Source of the DNA: JBBROS01 sp965213845
GTDB lineage: Bacteria; Pseudomonadota; Alphaproteobacteria; Acetobacterales; Acetobacteraceae
Assembly: GCA_965213845.1 (NCBI GenBank)
Contig: CBDCAI010000005.1
Coordinates: forward strand, 1 to 64,000
Reading direction: 5' to 3'
DNA length: 64,000 nucleotides
The notes below the pieces were generated by a model, which made no database searches, had not been told where the DNA came from, and saw only the letters and a list, made by a program, of their open reading frames with translations. The position numbers and the translations under genes are program-made. Positions 17,242-26,651 of the stretch are shown here, in pieces. Position 1 is the first letter of the stretch. Each line of letters opens with the position of its first letter.

Positions 17242-18068
17242 GCGGGCACCCTCGCCTGCCGCACGGCGTCGGCCAGGGCGCGGACCTGGGCCAGCACGCG
17301 GGGGACGGTGTCGGCGGTGGCGTGGCCCTCCGGGTCCAGGGTGGCGCACAGCGTGTCGATGAGGGCGGAGGCGACGACGACGGCGTCGGCCACCTGCACC
17401 GCCTCCGCCGCCTGGGCCGGGGTGCGGATGCCGAAGCCGATGGCGACGGGCAGGTCGGTCTCGCGGCGCAGGCGGGGCAGGGCGGCGGCCAGGCTGTCGG
17501 CGGTGGCGCTGCGGGTGCCGGTGATGCCGGTGATGCTGACGTAGTAGACGAAGCCGGAGCTGCCCTGCAGCACGATGGGCAGGCGCGCGTCGTCGGTGGT
17601 GGGGGCGACGAGGCGGACGATGTCGAGCGCGTTGGCGGTGGCGTGCGGCAGGACCATCGCCGCCTCCTCGGTCGGCAGGTCGACGATGATGAGGCCGTCG
17701 ACCCCGGCGCGGGCGGCATCCTGGCAGAAGCGTTCGGGGCCGTAGCTGGCGATGGGGTTCAGGTAGCCCATCAGGATGACGGGGGTTGCCGGGTCATCCA
17801 GGCGGAAGGCCTCGACCATGGCCAGGGTGCGGGCGAGCGTGACCCCGGCCTTCAGGCCGCGCAGGCCGGCCGCCTGGATGGTGGGGCCGTCGGCCATGGG
17901 GTCGGTGAAGGGCATGCCGATCTCGATCAGGTCGGCGCCGGCGCCCGGCATGCCGCGCAGGATGGCCATGCTGGTGGCGAGGTCGGGGTCGTAGGCCTCG
18001 AGGAACGGGATCAGCGCGCCGCGGCCCTCGGCCCGGAGGGCGGCGAAGCGGGCGGCGATGCGGCTCAC
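17238..18068 (-). CDS. trpA: Tryptophan synthase alpha subunit
   Basis: 276 residues, TIM barrel. The catalytic glutamate and aspartate lie in LIEIGMPFTDPMADGP; later come ILMGYLNPI, GLIIVDLPTEEA and GFGIRTPAQA at the phosphate site. It cleaves indole-3-glycerol phosphate and passes indole to TrpB. The GTG start at 18068 overlaps the trpB stop as GTGA, and its own stop overlaps the accD start. Confidence 0.95.
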   Translation of the reverse strand: MSRIAARFAALRAEGRGALIPFLEAYDPDLATSMAILRGMPGAGADLIEIGMPFTDPMADGPTIQAAGLRGLKAGVTLARTLAMVEAFRLDDPATPVILMGYLNPIASYGPERFCQDAARAGVDGLIIVDLPTEEAAMVLPHATANALDIVRLVAPTTDDARLPIVLQGSSGFVYYVSITGITGTRSATADSLAAALPRLRRETDLPVAIGFGIRTPAQAAEAVQVADAVVVASALIDTLCATLDPEGHATADTVPRVLAQVRALADAVRQARVPA

Positions 18069-19288
18069 AGCTTCACGCCCAAATGTTCGGCGACGGTGAA
18101 GATGTCCTTGTCGCCGCGGCCACACATGTTCATCAGGATCAGGCCGTCCTTGCCCAGGGTGGGGGCCAGCTTCTGCACGTGGGCGATGGCATGGGCCGGT
18201 TCCAGCGCCGGGATGATGCCCTCGGTGCGGGTGCACAGCTGGAAGGCGTCCAGCGCCTCCTGGTCGGTGGCGGCGACGTATTCCACGCGGCCGATCTCGT
18301 GCAGCCAGCTGTGCTCGGGCCCGATGCCGGGGTAGTCGAGCCCGGCGCTGATGCTGTGCGCCTCCTGGATCTGTCCGTCGGCGTCCTGCAGCAGGTAGGT
18401 GCGGTTGCCGTGCAGGATGCCAGGGCGGCCGCGGCTGAGGCTGGCGGCGTGGGCGTCGGTGTCGAGGCCATGGCCCGCGGCCTCCACGCCCAGCAGGCGG
18501 ACGTCGTCGTCGAGGAAGGGGTGGAACAGGCCCATGGCGTTGCTGCCGCCGCCGATGGCCGCCACCAGCGCGTCGGGCAGCCGGCCCTCGGCTTCCAGGA
18601 TCTGGGCGCGGGCCTCGGTGCCGATGATGCTCTGGAAGTCGCGGACCATGGCGGGGTAGGGGTGCGGCCCGGCGACGGTGCCGATCAGGTAGTAGGTGTC
18701 TTCCACGTTGGCGACCCAGTCGCGCATCGCCTCGTTCATCGCGTCCTTCAGGGTGCCGGCGCCCGAGGTGACGGGGTTGATCTCGGCGCCCAGCAGCTTC
18801 ATGCGGAACACGTTGGGCTTCTGCCGCTCGACGTCGGTGGCGCCCATGTAGACGGTGCAGGGCAGGCCGAACAGCGCGCAGACCGTGGCGGTCGCCACGC
18901 CGTGCTGCCCGGCGCCGGTTTCGGCGATGATGCGGGTCTTGCCCATGCGCCGGGCGAGCAGGATCTGGCCCATGCAGTTGTTGATCTTGTGGCTGCCGGT
19001 GTGGTTCAGCTCGTCGCGCTTCATGTAGATGCGTGCGCCGCCGATGCTGGCCGTCAGCCGCTCGGCGAACCATAGCGGGCTGGGGCGGCCGACATAGTGG
19101 GTGAGGTAGCGGTCCAGCTCCGGCTGGAACTCCGGGTCGTGCTTGGCGGCCTCGTAGGCCTGCTCCACCGCCAGGATGAGCGGCATGAGGGTTTCGGCCA
19201 CGAAGCGTCCGCCGAAGCCGCCGAAGCGGCCCTGCGTGTCGGGGCCGCTGCGGAGCGAATTGGGGCGGGCGGGGCTGATCTCGTTCAC
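18065..19288 (-). CDS. trpB: Tryptophan synthase beta subunit
   Basis: 407 residues. The PLP lysine is in NHTGSHKINN, the catalytic loop in AETGAGQHGVA and the PLP phosphate site in GGGSNAMGLF. It condenses indole with serine. The GTG start at 19288 has AGGAGA 7 bases upstream. First gene of the trpB-trpA-accD-folC group; the 167-base gap to the divergent corA gene should hold promoters for both, but I saw no strong consensus or trp leader peptide there. Confidence 0.95.
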   Translation of the reverse strand: MNEISPARPNSLRSGPDTQGRFGGFGGRFVAETLMPLILAVEQAYEAAKHDPEFQPELDRYLTHYVGRPSPLWFAERLTASIGGARIYMKRDELNHTGSHKINNCMGQILLARRMGKTRIIAETGAGQHGVATATVCALFGLPCTVYMGATDVERQKPNVFRMKLLGAEINPVTSGAGTLKDAMNEAMRDWVANVEDTYYLIGTVAGPHPYPAMVRDFQSIIGTEARAQILEAEGRLPDALVAAIGGGSNAMGLFHPFLDDDVRLLGVEAAGHGLDTDAHAASLSRGRPGILHGNRTYLLQDADGQIQEAHSISAGLDYPGIGPEHSWLHEIGRVEYVAATDQEALDAFQLCTRTEGIIPALEPAHAIAHVQKLAPTLGKDGLILMNMCGRGDKDIFTVAEHLGVKL

Positions 19289-19455
19289 GGTCGTCTCCTG
19301 GTCCTCGGCCGCCCGGGTGCCTGGGGCGAGGCGAGGCGGCGGTTCTACCCCAAGCCGGGCGGACGGTCACGCCCGGGGGCCGGCACAATGCCGCAGGGGG
19401 CCGGTGGCCAGGGTGCGCGGTCCGCGTGTAGGCTGGCCCGGCACGGGAGACGGCG

Positions 19456-20439
19456 ATGCTGTATGCCAATGGCGGGACCGGCCCGCGCACGACGATCGAA
19501 GCCGGGCCGCACGCGGGCGCGGGGCTGGAGGACGTGGTCTGGTTCGACCTGCTGAACCCGACGGATGCCGAGCGGTCGCTGGCCGAGCGGCTGACCGGGC
19601 TGCGCGTGCCGGCGCTGGCCGACTTGTCGGAGATCGAGAGCAGCAGCCGGCTTTCGGCCGAGCGGGGCGTGCTGTACCTGAGCGCGCCGACGCACCTGCA
19701 GGATGCGCAGGGCGTCTCGCACGCCTCGCCGCTGGGGTTCGTGCTGTCGGAGACGCGGCTGCTGACGGTGCGGTACTGCCACTCGCCAGTGTTCGACCAG
19801 TTCGCCGCGAGTCTGGCGCGGCGGCAGCAGGAGGGGGCGGGCGGCAGCGGGGACCTGTTCCTGGGGCTGCTGGAGGCGATCATCGACCGGCTGGCGGACG
19901 TGCTGGAGCATATCGGGGCGGATCTGGACGCGATCTCGCGCCGGGTGTTCCGGCCGGAGGCGGCGGGCAGCACGCCGGCGCGGACGGACATGCAGCTGCG
20001 GGCGACGCTGCGCAGCGTGGGGCGGGCGGGCGAGCGGCTTTCGAACCTGCGGGACAGCCTGCTGGGGGTGCAGCGCGTGGTGCTGTACACGGCGGAGGCC
20101 GCGTCGTGGATGCCGGCGGCGCAGCGGCCGCGCTTCGTGACGCTGAAGCAGGATATCGGGTCGTTGACCGAGTACGACGTGCAGCTGTCGGACAAGGTGC
20201 AGTTCCTGCTGGACGCGACGCTGGGGTTCATCAACATCGAGCAGAACAACGGCATCAAGGTGCTGACCGTCGTCTCCGTCGTCGGGGTGCCGCCCACCCT
20301 GCTGGCGAGCATCTACGGCATGAACTTCAAGAGCATGCCGGAGCTGCAATGGGAGCACGGATATGCGTATGGCCTGGCGGTGATCCTGGCCAGCGGCGTG
20401 CTGCCGCTGCTGTGGTTCAAACGGAAGGGGTGGATCTAG
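19456..20439 (+). CDS. corA: CorA-family divalent metal transporter
   Basis: 327 residues. A soluble N-terminal alpha/beta domain, a long helical stalk (about 120-255) and two C-terminal membrane helices. The first helix ends in the invariant GMN motif (YGMNFKSMPEL) that forms the selectivity loop. It moves Mg2+, Co2+ or Ni2+; ZntB-type export cannot be excluded. Its 3' end overlaps the end of the convergent tssH gene by 23 bases. Confidence 0.92.
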   Translation: MLYANGGTGPRTTIEAGPHAGAGLEDVVWFDLLNPTDAERSLAERLTGLRVPALADLSEIESSSRLSAERGVLYLSAPTHLQDAQGVSHASPLGFVLSETRLLTVRYCHSPVFDQFAASLARRQQEGAGGSGDLFLGLLEAIIDRLADVLEHIGADLDAISRRVFRPEAAGSTPARTDMQLRATLRSVGRAGERLSNLRDSLLGVQRVVLYTAEAASWMPAAQRPRFVTLKQDIGSLTEYDVQLSDKVQFLLDATLGFINIEQNNGIKVLTVVSVVGVPPTLLASIYGMNFKSMPELQWEHGYAYGLAVILASGVLPLLWFKRKGWI

Positions 20440-23140
20440 GCGGTTCTCCTCCCGGGGTTTGGTCGAAGGCGTAGGTGAAGCCGGCGGCGTCGGCGCCGAC
20501 CTGGACGCGGGTGGGAGGGGTGCCGGCGAGCAGGCGGTTGAGGAACTCGCCGCTGATGTCGGGCAGCATGGTGTTGGTGAGGATGGCGTCGATCATGCGG
20601 CCGCCGCTCTCGGGTTCGGTGCAGCGGCTGGCGATCAGGTCCACCACCGCGTCGTCCCAGCCGAACGGGATGCCGCGGGTGGCGGTGATGCGGGTGGCGA
20701 TGCGGCCCAGCTGCAGGGCGATGATGCCGCGCAGCACGGAATCGGACAGCGGCAGGTAGGGGATGACGATCAGCCGGCCGAGCAGCGCCGGCGGGAACAC
20801 CTTCTGCAGCGGCTCCCGCAACGCCTTGGCGATCTCGTCGATCTCCGGCATGAGGTCGGGGTCGCGGCACAGGCCCATGACGAGATCGGTGCCGACGTTG
20901 GACGTCAGCAAGATCAGGGTGTTGCGGAAGTCGATGGAGCGGCCCTCGCCATCCTCCATCACGCCCTTGTCGAACACCTGGAAGAAGATCTCGTGCACGT
21001 CCGGGTGCGCCTTCTCGATCTCGTCCAGCAGCACGACGGAATAGGGGCGGCGGCGCACGGCCTCGGTCAGCACGCCTCCTTCGCCGTAGCCGACGTAGCC
21101 CGGGGGGGCGCCTTTCAGGGTGCTGACGGTGTGCGCCTCCTGGAACTCGCTCATGTTGATGGTGATCAGGTTCTGCTCGCCGCCATAGAGCGCCTCCGCG
21201 ACGGCCAGCGCGGTCTCGGTCTTGCCGACGCCGGACGGGCCGCACAGCATGAACACGCCGACGGGCTTGACCGGATTGTCCATGCCGGCGCGGGAGGTCT
21301 GCACCCGGCGGGCGATCATCTGCAGCCCGTGGTCCTGCCCGACCACGCGGCGGCCGAGGGTTGCGGCCAGGTTCAGCACCGATTCCGCCTCGTTGCGGAC
21401 CATGCGGCCGACCGGGATGCCGGTCCAGTCGCCCACGACGGCGGCCACGGCCTGCTGGTCCACGCTGGGCAGGATCAGCGGCGTCTCGCCCTGCAGCGCG
21501 GCGAGCTCGGCCTGCACGTCCTTCAATGCCGCGAGCTGCGTCACGCGATCCGGCGGGGCTGCCTGAAGCGCCTCGGGCGCGATGGGGCCGTCCACCGGCT
21601 GCCCGGTGGCGCGGAGGGAGGCCCGCAGCGCCAGCAGCCGGTCCACGAGGCCCCGCTCCGTCTCCCACCGCGCCTCGAGCCCGGTCAGCGTCTCCTGCGC
21701 TTCCTCCAGGCCCGCGGCGACTTTCTCGCCGCGGTCGCCCACGTCGATGCCGACCTCGGCCTCGCGCAAGATGATGTCGCGTTCGGTCTGCAGCAGGCCG
21801 ATGCGGCGGCGCGTGTCCTCCACGGCGGCGGGCACGGCGTGCTGGCTGATGGCGACGCGGGCGGCGGCGGTGTCGAGCAGGCTGACCGACTTGTCCGGCA
21901 GCTGCCGGGCCGGGATGTAGCGGTGCGACAGCCGGACCGACGCCTCGATCGCCTCGTCCAGCAGCAGCACCTTGTGGTGCTTCTCGAGGGCGGCGGCGAT
22001 GCCGCGCATCATGTGGATGGCCCGCTCCTCGTCGGGCTCGTCCACCTGCACGACCTGGAAGCGGCGGGTGAGCGCCGGGTCCTTCTCGAAGTACTTCTTG
22101 TATTCGGCGAAGGTGGTGGCGGCGATGGTGCGGAGCGTGCCGCGGGCGAGGGCGGGCTTGAGCAGGTTGGCGGCATCTCCGGTGCCGGCCGCGCCGCCGG
22201 CGCCGATCAGGGTATGCGCCTCGTCGATGAACAGGATGATCGGCGTGGGCGAGGACTGCACCTCGTCGATCACCTGGCGCAGCCGGTTCTCGAACTCGCC
22301 CTTCATGCTGGCGCCGGCCTGCAGCAGGCCCACGTCCAGCACGTGCAGGCTGACGCCCAGCAGCGGCGGCGGCACGTCGCCGGCGGCGATGCGGAGCGCG
22401 AAGCCCTCGACGACGGCCGTCTTGCCGACCCCGGCCTCGCCGGTCAGGATCGGGTTGTTCTGGCGGCGGCGCATCAGCACGTCGATGATCTGGCGGATTT
22501 CGGCGTCGCGGCCGGTCACCGGGTCGATCTCGCCGGCCTTGGCGCGGGCGGTGAGGTCCACGGCGAACTTGGCCAGCGCCTCCTGCTTGCCCATCGCGGC
22601 CGGGGCGATGGCGCCGCTGGTCTCGCCCGGGACGGCGGCGCCGTCGGTGGCGGCCATCGCGGCCTCGGGCGAGGTGTTCAGGGCGGTGCCGATCGCGTCG
22701 GCCAGGTCGTCGGCGCGCACGCGTTCCCATTGGCGGGACAGGGCGAACAGGGCGTTCCGGAGCGGGGTGGTGCGCAGCATGCCGAGCAGCAGGTGGGCGG
22801 TGCGGACCTGGTGCACGCCGAACTGCAGGGTGGCGAAGACCCAGGCGCGCTCCGTCGCCTCCTCGATGACGGGGCTGAAGTCCTGGATGGCGGTGGCGCC
22901 CCGCGGCAGACGGTCGAGCGCCGCCGTGAGGTCGGCGGCCAGGCGGGAGGCGTCGAGGTCGAAGTGCTTGACGACGCGGTGCAGGTCGCTGTCGGCGGTC
23001 TGGAGGATCTGGTGCAGCCAGTGCGCCAGCTCGACATAGGGATTGCCGCGCAGCTTGCAGTAGACGGTCGCGCCCTCGATCGCCCGGTAGGCGAGCGGGT
23101 CGAGCTTGCCGAACAGGGTGGCCCGGCTGATCTCGGTCAT
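20417..23140 (-). CDS. tssH: T6SS disassembly ATPase ClpV (TssH)
   Basis: 907 residues. An N-terminal ClpN domain (1-150), first AAA+ domain with GEAGVGKT at about 234-241, a coiled-coil middle domain (about 420-540) and second AAA+ with GPSGVGKTETA, GYVGYGEGG and VVLLDEIEKAH. ClpV unfolds the contracted TssBC sheath so it can be reused. The ATG overlaps the tssG stop as ATGA. Last gene of the T6SS operon in this window. Confidence 0.96.
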   Translation of the reverse strand: MTEISRATLFGKLDPLAYRAIEGATVYCKLRGNPYVELAHWLHQILQTADSDLHRVVKHFDLDASRLAADLTAALDRLPRGATAIQDFSPVIEEATERAWVFATLQFGVHQVRTAHLLLGMLRTTPLRNALFALSRQWERVRADDLADAIGTALNTSPEAAMAATDGAAVPGETSGAIAPAAMGKQEALAKFAVDLTARAKAGEIDPVTGRDAEIRQIIDVLMRRRQNNPILTGEAGVGKTAVVEGFALRIAAGDVPPPLLGVSLHVLDVGLLQAGASMKGEFENRLRQVIDEVQSSPTPIILFIDEAHTLIGAGGAAGTGDAANLLKPALARGTLRTIAATTFAEYKKYFEKDPALTRRFQVVQVDEPDEERAIHMMRGIAAALEKHHKVLLLDEAIEASVRLSHRYIPARQLPDKSVSLLDTAAARVAISQHAVPAAVEDTRRRIGLLQTERDIILREAEVGIDVGDRGEKVAAGLEEAQETLTGLEARWETERGLVDRLLALRASLRATGQPVDGPIAPEALQAAPPDRVTQLAALKDVQAELAALQGETPLILPSVDQQAVAAVVGDWTGIPVGRMVRNEAESVLNLAATLGRRVVGQDHGLQMIARRVQTSRAGMDNPVKPVGVFMLCGPSGVGKTETALAVAEALYGGEQNLITINMSEFQEAHTVSTLKGAPPGYVGYGEGGVLTEAVRRRPYSVVLLDEIEKAHPDVHEIFFQVFDKGVMEDGEGRSIDFRNTLILLTSNVGTDLVMGLCRDPDLMPEIDEIAKALREPLQKVFPPALLGRLIVIPYLPLSDSVLRGIIALQLGRIATRITATRGIPFGWDDAVVDLIASRCTEPESGGRMIDAILTNTMLPDISGEFLNRLLAGTPPTRVQVGADAAGFTYAFDQTPGGEPPRSTPSV

Positions 23141-24243
23141 GCGGCTGGCTCCTTGGGCTGGGTCCGGGTGTGTGCCCGGGCATGGCTGTCCGCGGCTTCA
23201 GAAGCTTCGGCGCGCCGCGCCCCGGCCTCGAGGAACAGGTCGGCGGCGTCGTCGGGTCGGCGGCGGGGCATGAGCCAGGTGGTCCAGCCGAGCCGGCCCT
23301 GGCGGCCGAGCCGGATGGCGGGCACCTCGTTGCGGGCGAGCACGAGGTTCACATCCCAGGCCAGCGTGTCGCCGGCCCAGTTGCGCACAAGGGGCACGAG
23401 GCGGTGGAAGCTCAGGCCGCCCGGCAGCAGGCGCTCGTACTCCACCAGGGTCAGCGGGCCGAACACCAGGCGGAACTTGTGCTGCCGGCTCCAGATCCGG
23501 CCCCCCAGGAGGGCGCTGCCGCCCAGCGCCGCCGTGCGCGGCCCGGCGCCCAGGCGCGTGCGGTCCTCGGGCGGGAGCGTCAACCAGGCGCCGATGAAGC
23601 TCTCGACCCGGACCGGCATCTGGAAGAACGCCGTCAGGATGGCGGCCAGGCCGGATGCATGGCGCGTCTGCCCGGCCAGCAGCCCGGCGAAATGCAGCTT
23701 CGTCAGGTCCGGCATGGCATCGCGGTTGCGGAGGCCGCCGCTGGACAGGCCGATCAGCGCGCCGAGGTAGTGGCCGAACCGGTCCTCGTCCGGACGGTCG
23801 AAGCTGACGGTGGGGCGCACGTCGGCCCAGGCGCGATGGAACAATGACAGGGTACGGTGGTGGAACAGGTCGATGAAGCGGCGCAGCGTCGGGTCGTTCT
23901 GGTTGCGCTGGCGTTCCCGGGCCATCTCGGTGATGTGCAGCGGTAGCGGCCCATCGGTGCCGAACAGGCCGAACATGTGGACGATGAGGCGGTCGGGCCG
24001 CCCCTCCGTGCCCGGCTCGACGCCGGCCAACGAGGTGGGGGCGTGGGTGACGCCGGGTTCCTGGCCCAGGCGGATCGCGTCCTGCGCCGGGCGGGCGCCG
24101 CGGCCCAGCCGCGGGCGGGTGGGGTCGCGCGCCTCCAGCAGGCGCAGCAGGGCGTTGAAGCCGAAGCGGTGCGGTGCGGTGCGGGCGGCCTCCGGCAGGG
24201 CGTGGGTCTGCGGCGCGGCGGGCGGTTCGTCGAGCGGCGTCAC
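23137..24243 (-). CDS. tssG: T6SS baseplate protein TssG
   Basis: 368 residues with TssG (ImpH/VasB) signatures: FGFNALLRLLEA, FGLFGTDGPLPLHITE, FIDLFHHRTLSLFHRAWAD and HKFRLVFGPLTL. TssG forms the baseplate wedge with two TssF and TssE. The GTG start is 13 bases after the tssF stop. The C-terminal 40 residues are charged and look disordered. Confidence 0.94.
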   Translation of the reverse strand: MTPLDEPPAAPQTHALPEAARTAPHRFGFNALLRLLEARDPTRPRLGRGARPAQDAIRLGQEPGVTHAPTSLAGVEPGTEGRPDRLIVHMFGLFGTDGPLPLHITEMARERQRNQNDPTLRRFIDLFHHRTLSLFHRAWADVRPTVSFDRPDEDRFGHYLGALIGLSSGGLRNRDAMPDLTKLHFAGLLAGQTRHASGLAAILTAFFQMPVRVESFIGAWLTLPPEDRTRLGAGPRTAALGGSALLGGRIWSRQHKFRLVFGPLTLVEYERLLPGGLSFHRLVPLVRNWAGDTLAWDVNLVLARNEVPAIRLGRQGRLGWTTWLMPRRRPDDAADLFLEAGARRAEASEAADSHARAHTRTQPKEPAA

Positions 24244-24256
24244 GACAAAGACCGCG

Positions 24257-26128
24257 TCACAAAACGGGCCGCCGGCCCAGGCGCAGCGGCCAGCGCATGA
24301 CCTGGCCGCGGTCGGGGCTGGTCATCACCGTCTCGGTGAAGGCGTTGATCGAGACGTATTTGGCGAAGAACCGGTCGAGCACTGCCGCCAGCACGATGCC
24401 GCCGCCGCCCGAGAGCGTGTCGTCGATCGTCAGCCGGACCTGCAGCCCGCGCCCGGCGCAGACAGGGCCCGAGCCCGGGATGCGGCGCACGATCGGCTCG
24501 GTCGAGACCGACATCAGCCCCTCCAGCTGCCGGGCCGCCCGGGTGTCGTTGGGGGTCACGTACAGACGCAGCAGCTCCCGCAGGGCTGCCGCGCCCTGGA
24601 CAGTGTCGGTGTCTGTCAGGCTCAGGTAGTTGAGCCCCAGATGCGAGATGAAGCGCCAGGCGAGGTCCCCGTCGCTGCGGCAGGGCCGGGGCACGGTGGG
24701 GCCGACCAGGCAGCGGATGGATGCGATGGGGGCGTTGACGACGACCGTGAAGTCCGTGTGCTTCTTGCCGACGGGCATCGAGATCGGCAGGTCCCGGTTG
24801 GTGCAGAGCAGATCGAGGCCCAGCTGGCGTAGCGTGTCGGGGAAGGGGGCGTTGTCGGCGTCGACCAGCGAGACGAACGTCTCGTGCCCCAGGTAGCTGG
24901 AGCGGGGGCCGCGCTGCCGCGCGCGGGACGAGAGCAGGTGGGGCTGCCGGGCGAGCATGTAGTAGCTGCGGTGGCCGGGGTTCCGGCTGAGGTCGTTGGC
25001 GGCGTAGAACGGCATGAAGGGCTGGGTCGGGCCGCCATCGACGGCGAACCCCTCCATGGCGGTGACGGAGAACACCTCGTAGTCCAGCGGGCGCATGCGG
25101 TCGGGCACGACGTGGTGTTCGGCCTTCGTCGGGTCGATGTTGACGCGGTCGCTGCGCTTGGGAAACAGGTTGATGGCCGGCGTGCAGTGCAGCAGCAGGT
25201 GGTCGGGGGCGAGGGACAGGAGGGCCGGGTCGCTGCGGTCCAGCAGGATGACGATCTCGAGCTCGGGCCCGGCGCAGCGGATGGCGGCACGGTCGAGGTT
25301 GCCGATGCCGAAGAACAGGAAGCGGCCGGGGAGGGTGTAGAACTCCTGCAGCAGACGGTAACCGTCGAAGGTCTGGGGCAAGGCGGGGAGCAGCGCCTGC
25401 TCCGGCTCGAACCCGATCGGTTCGACGGCGCTGGCGGGCAGGCGCTCGTGCCAGGGGATGGGCCGCTGGCCGGGACGGACCACGACGCCGGCGACGTGGG
25501 CGGACAGCTGCTCGTACAGCCGCATGCGGGCCAGCTCGGGGCCGCCGAGATAGAGATCGAGCCGTTCCAGCGCGACCTTGGCGAAGGGGATGCCGCCCAT
25601 GGTGCGGAGGCGGAGGCGGATGGCGGCCTTGGCGCCCGCGCTGTCCGGCAGGCCGAGGGCGGCGACGGCGGCGGCGGAGGTGAGGTACTCGGCTTCGGCC
25701 ACCTCGATCGGCAGCAGGTGGACGGGATGGGCGGTGCGGAAGACGCAGTTGGTCTGGTCCTCGGTGCCCAGCAGGCTGCGCAGCTCCGTGCCGGCGGGCA
25801 GGGCGACGCCGGCGGGGGTGCCGCGCAGCGCCTCGCTGGGGGTGATGGCCACGATGGTCATGGACGGCGTGGGGGCGGCGAAGTGCGGGTAGACCATCTG
25901 CAGCAGCGACTGCGTGAAGGTCGGGAACTCGGCTTCCATCTTCAGCTGGATGCGGGCGGTCAGGAAGGCGAAGCCCTCCAGCATGCGTTCGACGAAGGGG
26001 TCCGCGACCTCGGTGTTGGCGAGGTCGAGCCGGCCGGCGACCTTCGGGAACTCCTGCGCGAACTCCGCCCCCATCTCGCGGATATGGGTCAGCTCGGTTT
26101 CGTAGAACTGCATCAGCCGGGGGTCCAT
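24257..26128 (-). CDS. tssF: T6SS baseplate protein TssF
   Basis: 623 residues, usual TssF (ImpG/VasA) length. The N-terminus MDPRLMQFYETELTHIREMG is the family hallmark; other marks are DPFVERMLEGFAFLTARI, INLFPKRSDRV and HRSYYMLARQP. It is the main wedge protein contacting the TssK/TssG complex. Its ATG overlaps the tssE stop by one base. Confidence 0.95.
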   Translation of the reverse strand: MDPRLMQFYETELTHIREMGAEFAQEFPKVAGRLDLANTEVADPFVERMLEGFAFLTARIQLKMEAEFPTFTQSLLQMVYPHFAAPTPSMTIVAITPSEALRGTPAGVALPAGTELRSLLGTEDQTNCVFRTAHPVHLLPIEVAEAEYLTSAAAVAALGLPDSAGAKAAIRLRLRTMGGIPFAKVALERLDLYLGGPELARMRLYEQLSAHVAGVVVRPGQRPIPWHERLPASAVEPIGFEPEQALLPALPQTFDGYRLLQEFYTLPGRFLFFGIGNLDRAAIRCAGPELEIVILLDRSDPALLSLAPDHLLLHCTPAINLFPKRSDRVNIDPTKAEHHVVPDRMRPLDYEVFSVTAMEGFAVDGGPTQPFMPFYAANDLSRNPGHRSYYMLARQPHLLSSRARQRGPRSSYLGHETFVSLVDADNAPFPDTLRQLGLDLLCTNRDLPISMPVGKKHTDFTVVVNAPIASIRCLVGPTVPRPCRSDGDLAWRFISHLGLNYLSLTDTDTVQGAAALRELLRLYVTPNDTRAARQLEGLMSVSTEPIVRRIPGSGPVCAGRGLQVRLTIDDTLSGGGGIVLAAVLDRFFAKYVSINAFTETVMTSPDRGQVMRWPLRLGRRPVL

Positions 26129-26649
26129 CAGCGGTAGTCCCCGGCATGGCTGGGCCGGGCCTCGGTCACCACGGCAAGGCGCGTCTCGACCTCGATGGTG
26201 GTTTCCAGGAACAGCTGTTGCGGCACGGGCTGCGCCCAGAGCTCGCCCTCGATCTCGAACACGAGGGCCGGGACGGCGTCGTCGCGCGTGCCGCGGGCCT
26301 GGACGCGGAGCGATTCCGGGCGGATGCGCGGCTCGAAGATACGGATGGCTTCGGCGAGCTCCCGTTCCAGCCCGCCGGACCGGGCGGAGCTTTCGAGCAG
26401 GCCGGCGAAGCCGGGGATGCCGTAGTTGAGGGTGGAGCGGGCGACGAGCGGGGTCGCCGACAGGTCTTCGAGCGTGGCGAGGTTCGAGGTGTTGAGCAGG
26501 GCTGCGAGGTCGCGGAGGACAGCCTGGCGCAGCTGGGCGGCGGTCAGCACCTGGGCGTCCGGCGGGTCCTTGCGGCGGCCGGGTTCCCGGTCGATGAGCC
26601 GGTCCAGCAGGGAGGGCTGCAGCCGCTCGCGGCCCTGGATGCCCGACAC
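26128..26649 (-). CDS. tssE: T6SS baseplate protein TssE (gp25-like)
   Basis: 173 residues, related to phage T4 gp25. An early LQPSLLDRLIDREPG motif and the later YGIPGFAGLL, IRIFEPRIRPESLRV and FEIEGELWAQP mark the family. TssE links the baseplate to the first sheath ring. The GTG start lies two bases after the tagJ stop. Confidence 0.93.
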   Translation of the reverse strand: MSGIQGRERLQPSLLDRLIDREPGRRKDPPDAQVLTAAQLRQAVLRDLAALLNTSNLATLEDLSATPLVARSTLNYGIPGFAGLLESSARSGGLERELAEAIRIFEPRIRPESLRVQARGTRDDAVPALVFEIEGELWAQPVPQQLFLETTIEVETRLAVVTEARPSHAGDYR

Positions 26650-26651
26650 GG

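Noticed and set aside
14954..17719. Single 921-codon minus-strand protein
   Set aside because: The frame joins folC to out-of-frame translation of accD and trpA; the folC start is the TTG overlapping the accD stop.
20459..23770. 1103-codon plus-strand open frame opposite tssH/tssG
   Set aside because: It lies antisense to clear T6SS genes; its protein is low-complexity Gly/Ala/Arg/His with no domain. High GC leaves such frames open by chance.
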